A DNA stretch of 6,615 nucleotides from an uncultured Collinsella sp. Its GTDB lineage: Bacteria; Actinomycetota; Coriobacteriia; Coriobacteriales; Coriobacteriaceae. A program made the position numbers and the translations under genes. The stretch spans positions 1 to 6,615 of the forward strand of contig CABUSE010000077.1 in NCBI GenBank assembly GCA_902494135.1, read 5' to 3'. Below the pieces are notes generated by a model, which searched no databases, was not told where the DNA came from, and saw only the letters and a list, made by a program, of their open reading frames with translations. Positions 4,656-6,615 of the stretch are shown in pieces. Numbering within the stretch: the first letter of the stretch is position 1; each line of letters opens with the position of its first letter.

Positions 4656-6137
4656 TTAGCGATGGAAGAAACCACGGCGCTCAAACTTGGGCTCGCAGCA
4701 CACGTTGATACCCAGTTTGCGCAGTACCGTCTCGTCCGTCGGCGAGATGATAACGCTAAAGAAAGCATCGCAACCGCGCAACTGCTCCAGGCCCGAAAGG
4801 ACGCGAGCGGCCGTCTCACTCGTGGCCGAGGTGATCGACAGCGCCATAAGCGTCTCGTCGGTGTGGAGGCGCGGGTTTTTGCTGCCCAGGAAATGCGTCT
4901 TGAGCTTGCTGATGGGCTCGATCGCTTCATCGCTAATGACCTCGAGCTCAAGGTCGACGCCCGAGACATGCTTGAGGGCGTTCATAATGAGCGAACTTGC
5001 GGCGCCCAGGCGCGTGGAGGTCTTACCGGTCACCACGGAGCCATCGGGCATGACCATGGCACCCACGGGACCGCCCGTCAGCTGCTCCCTGGTGAGGGCC
5101 GCCGAGCGCGCCGGTGAGTAGTTCTTATCGATGCCGGCTTTCTTCATAATAATCTTGAGACGGTCGACTTGCTCATCGCCCACGCCGGTACGGCGCACAT
5201 TTTCGACCGCGGTAAAGTAGCGGCGGACGATCTCCATCTTGGAAGCGTCGCGGCAGGCATCGTCATCGGTGATGGCAAAGCCAACCATATTGACGCCCAT
5301 GTCCGTAGGGCTCTGGTAGGGGCTCTTGCCCAGGATCTTTTCCATCAGGGCACGGACTACCGGGAAGGCCTCGACGTCGCGGTTGTAGTTGACCGTGGTC
5401 TTGTTGTAGGCCTCAAGGTGGAAGGAGTCGATGATGTTGGCGTCATCGAGGTCTGCCGTGGCGGCCTCGTAGGCAATGTTGACCGGATGCGTAAGGGGCA
5501 GATTCCAAACCGGGAAGGTCTCGAATTTGGCATAGCCGGCGGCCGTGCCATGCTTGTGCTCGTGATAGAGCTGAGACAGGCAGGTGGCAAGCTTGCCCGA
5601 GCCAGGACCGGGGGCAGTGACCACGACGAGCGGTCGGGTGGTCTCGACAAACTCGTTCTTGCCGTAGCCATCATCGGACACGATCAGATCGACATCGTGC
5701 GGGTAGCCCTCGATGGGATAGTGCAGCTTGGCAGGAATGCCGAGCGCGTTCAGGCGGTTGCGGAACACATCGGCAGCAGGCTGGCCGGCGTACTGGGTGA
5801 TGACCACAGCCGCGACGGCAAAGCCGTTGCCGCGGAACAAGTCAACCAGGCGCAGCACATCCTCGTCATAGGTAATGCCAAGGTCACCGCGAGCCTTGTT
5901 TTTCTCGATATGGTTCGCGTTGATCGCGATGATAACCTCGACATCGTCGGCGATGCTCTTGAGCATGCGGAACTTGCTGTCCGGTTCAAAACCCGGCAGC
6001 ACGCGGCTCGCATGATAGTCATCGAACAGCTTGCCGCCAAACTCCAAATAGAGCTTGCCACCAAACTGTGAGATGCGCTCCTTAATGTGAGCAGCCTGCA
6101 GCTCGATATACTTCGCATTGTCGAAACCCTGGCGCAT
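4656..6137 (-). CDS. DUF1846 (UPF0371) family protein
   Basis: The 493-residue product matches the DUF1846 family in length (about 500) and along its whole sequence. Recognisable parts are GFDNAKYIELQAAHIKER (4-21), KLYLEFGGKLFDDYHASRVLPGF (28-50), the central APGPGSGKLATCLSQLYHE (175-193), the FPVWNLPLTHPVNIAYEAATADL stretch (208-230), and a C-terminal EPKFE (482-486). The GPGSGK segment looks like a phosphate-binding loop, but no nucleotide-dependent activity is established for the family to my knowledge; it is an intact cytosolic protein with no signal peptide or membrane segment. The ATG at 6135-6137 is preferred: GGGAG lies six bases upstream and family members begin M-x-x-GFD. An in-frame TTG at 6161 would add eight residues. 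The gene is alone between its own promoter and terminator, so context gives no functional clue. Confidence 0.92.
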   Translation of the reverse strand: MRQGFDNAKYIELQAAHIKERISQFGGKLYLEFGGKLFDDYHASRVLPGFEPDSKFRMLKSIADDVEVIIAINANHIEKNKARGDLGITYDEDVLRLVDLFRGNGFAVAAVVITQYAGQPAADVFRNRLNALGIPAKLHYPIEGYPHDVDLIVSDDGYGKNEFVETTRPLVVVTAPGPGSGKLATCLSQLYHEHKHGTAAGYAKFETFPVWNLPLTHPVNIAYEAATADLDDANIIDSFHLEAYNKTTVNYNRDVEAFPVVRALMEKILGKSPYQSPTDMGVNMVGFAITDDDACRDASKMEIVRRYFTAVENVRRTGVGDEQVDRLKIIMKKAGIDKNYSPARSAALTREQLTGGPVGAMVMPDGSVVTGKTSTRLGAASSLIMNALKHVSGVDLELEVISDEAIEPISKLKTHFLGSKNPRLHTDETLMALSITSATSETAARVLSGLEQLRGCDAFFSVIISPTDETVLRKLGINVCCEPKFERRGFFHR

Positions 6138-6176
6138 GTATGGCTCCCGTCCCGTTTCCAATTAATGTTCTAGGCG

Positions 6177-6182
6177 ATTATA
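6177..6182 (-). promoter_or_regulatory. -10 box for the DUF1846 gene
   Basis: A perfect TATAAT is present on the minus strand 39 bp upstream of the preferred ATG. The region 17 bp further upstream (GCGTTG) is a weak -35. The predicted leader would be about 30 nt. Confidence 0.5.
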
Positions 6183-6244
6183 ACGGAGCAGACCCTCCCC
6201 AACGCCCAAGCAATCAACTGGCACCAACCAAACACGTCATCGAT

Positions 6245-6313
6245 AAGTTGCGGTGGAATAGTTCCCGTTTAACCCCTCAAGACGGCCAAACAGGAACGAT
6301 TCCACCGCAACTT
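6245..6313. repeat. 69-bp imperfect palindrome (REP-like)
   Basis: AAGTTGCGGTGGAAT (6245-6259) pairs perfectly with ATTCCACCGCAACTT (6299-6313); after a one-base mismatch GTTCC pairs with GGAAC, and after another CGTTT's last four bases pair with AAAC. In total about 24 pairs enclose a 17-nt loop. On the plus strand four C and then TTTTT (6318-6322) follow, so it is not a classical terminator in either direction. The length, symmetry and intergenic position suggest a dispersed palindromic element. I believe similar palindromes occur in Collinsella genomes, but this is an impression. Confidence 0.6.
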
Positions 6314-6387
6314 CCCCTTTTTGGTTCAAACAAACCTGGCCTTTGTATCAATAATGGAAACGTCGCAGGTGGAGCATAAGTCAGCGA

Positions 6388-6485
6388 AAGCCCGCCAGAG
6401 CGAGCAAGGTGACGTGAAAGAGGAGGGCATAGGCCTTTTGGCCATGCCCGACGATTGAACGTCAGATTGCCGCTCTGGCGGGCTT
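6388..6485. ncRNA. candidate structured RNA, rod-like fold, strand unresolved
   Basis: A perfect 15-bp outer stem (6388-6402 with 6471-6485, containing GCCCGCCAGAGCG) encloses nested shorter stems: GCAA/TTGC (6404-6407 with 6467-6470), TGACGT/ACGTCA (6410-6415 with 6459-6464) and an apical hairpin GGGCAT-A-GGCC with GGCCATGCCC (6425-6435 with 6440-6449) capped by TTTT. Between the last two stems is a symmetric 9-by-9 internal loop, purine-rich on one side. An alternative hairpin, GACG/CGTC at 6450-6463, would disrupt the TGACGT stem. No open reading frame across it looks like a protein. It does not match RNase P RNA, tmRNA, SRP RNA or any riboswitch I know; a dispersed repeat that folds this way is also possible. 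Confidence 0.45.
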
Positions 6486-6498
6486 GCAGCGTCGAGCG

Positions 6499-6526
6499 GT
6501 TCCGGCGTTTGGTAAAACGCCGGAAC
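6499..6526. repeat. 12-bp hairpin with GGTA loop
   Basis: GTTCCGGCGTTT (6499-6510) and AAACGCCGGAAC (6515-6526) are exact complements with a four-base loop. It follows the rod-like fold by 13 bp and could be part of the same RNA. Neither strand has a T-tract after it. Confidence 0.6.
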
Positions 6527-6534
6527 ACAAGAGC

Positions 6535-6565
6535 GCCCCCTCCCGCGCACGGAACGGGAGGGGGC
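6535..6565. repeat. GC-rich 11-bp hairpin
   Basis: GCCCCCTCCCG (6535-6545) pairs with CGGGAGGGGGC (6555-6565) around a nine-base loop. Its strength is terminator-like, but downstream bases are TAAAGG on the plus strand and GCTCTTGTG on the minus strand, so the T-tract is missing or poor in both directions. Confidence 0.55.
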
Positions 6566-6569
6566 TAAA

Positions 6570-6608
6570 GGTAGGAGTCTACCGGTGGGTTGACCCCACC
6601 GGACAGAC
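6570..6608. other. hairpin with a mutually exclusive alternative, at the window edge
   Basis: CCGGTGGG (6582-6589) pairs with CCCACCGG (6595-6602) around TTGAC, extended by GTCT/AGAC (6577-6580 with 6605-6608). A second hairpin, GGTAG/CTACC (6570-6574 with 6579-6583), uses some of the same bases, so both cannot form at once. The element continues towards the right edge, and what lies beyond cannot be seen. Confidence 0.4.
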
Positions 6609-6615
6609 GATGACC

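Noticed and set aside
5169..6071. 300-codon open frame on the plus strand opposite the DUF1846 gene
   Set aside because: Antisense shadow of a recognised gene, with no ribosome site or family resemblance.
6138..6161. TTG start for the DUF1846 gene adding eight residues
   Set aside because: The ATG at 6137 has a well-spaced GGGAG and matches the family's usual M-x-x-GFD beginning.
6319..6340. GGTTCAAAC resembling a tRNA T-loop
   Set aside because: There is no five-base T-stem, acceptor stem or anticodon arm around it.
6577..6615. Resemblance of the right edge to the 3' part of RNase P RNA (hairpin followed by AGACGATGACC)
   Set aside because: The conserved region V match is one base short, and none of the other universal RNase P segments, such as GAGGAAAGTCC or GGTGAAANGGTG, can be found upstream.

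Overview
The window reads as a chromosomal housekeeping segment of a fairly GC-rich Gram-positive bacterium. The gene content (mraZ-rsmH start of the division/cell-wall cluster, xerD, pyrG, a DUF1846 gene), the protein sequences and the style of the intergenic palindromes suggest an actinobacterium of the class Coriobacteriia, with Collinsella as best guess. That placement is an inference from general resemblance; no search could be run. No mobile element, CRISPR array, rRNA or tRNA is visible. All five complete genes and the one partial gene lie on the minus strand, so the biological order runs from right to left.

From the right: positions 6138-6615 hold no gene but are dense in secondary structure: a 69-bp imperfect palindrome (6245-6313), a 98-nt rod-like fold with several nested stems (6388-6485), then three more strong hairpins to the window edge. 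Next comes a monocistronic DUF1846 gene (4656-6137) with a TATAAT box upstream and a good intrinsic terminator at 4589-4621. A small winged-helix protein gene (4061-4399) follows, with a strong Shine-Dalgarno and its own terminator (4003-4036).

The third transcription unit is pyrG-xerD: CTP synthase (2221-3882) from a plausible sigma-A promoter (3941-3969), followed two bases later by a GTG-started tyrosine recombinase (1277-2218) with all six catalytic residues. It ends in a long stem-loop followed by a T-tract (1174-1243). 

The fourth unit is the head of the division and cell wall (dcw) cluster: mraZ (380-814) and the 5' part of rsmH (1-359, running off the left edge). The 460-bp gap in front of mraZ (815-1276) is the most regulatory-looking part of the window. 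It holds a near-consensus -35/-10 promoter whose 17-bp spacer is an inverted repeat, a second copy of that repeat in the leader, TGGGG boxes at 10-12-bp spacing resembling MraZ operators, a one-mismatch LexA/SOS-type palindrome, a second 8-bp-arm palindrome, and two hairpins.

The genes share a growth and chromosome-cycle theme: CTP supply, chromosome dimer resolution, and the onset of septum and peptidoglycan synthesis. I do not see a clearly new multi-gene system. The best candidates for something undescribed are the structured right-hand region and the layered mraZ control region.
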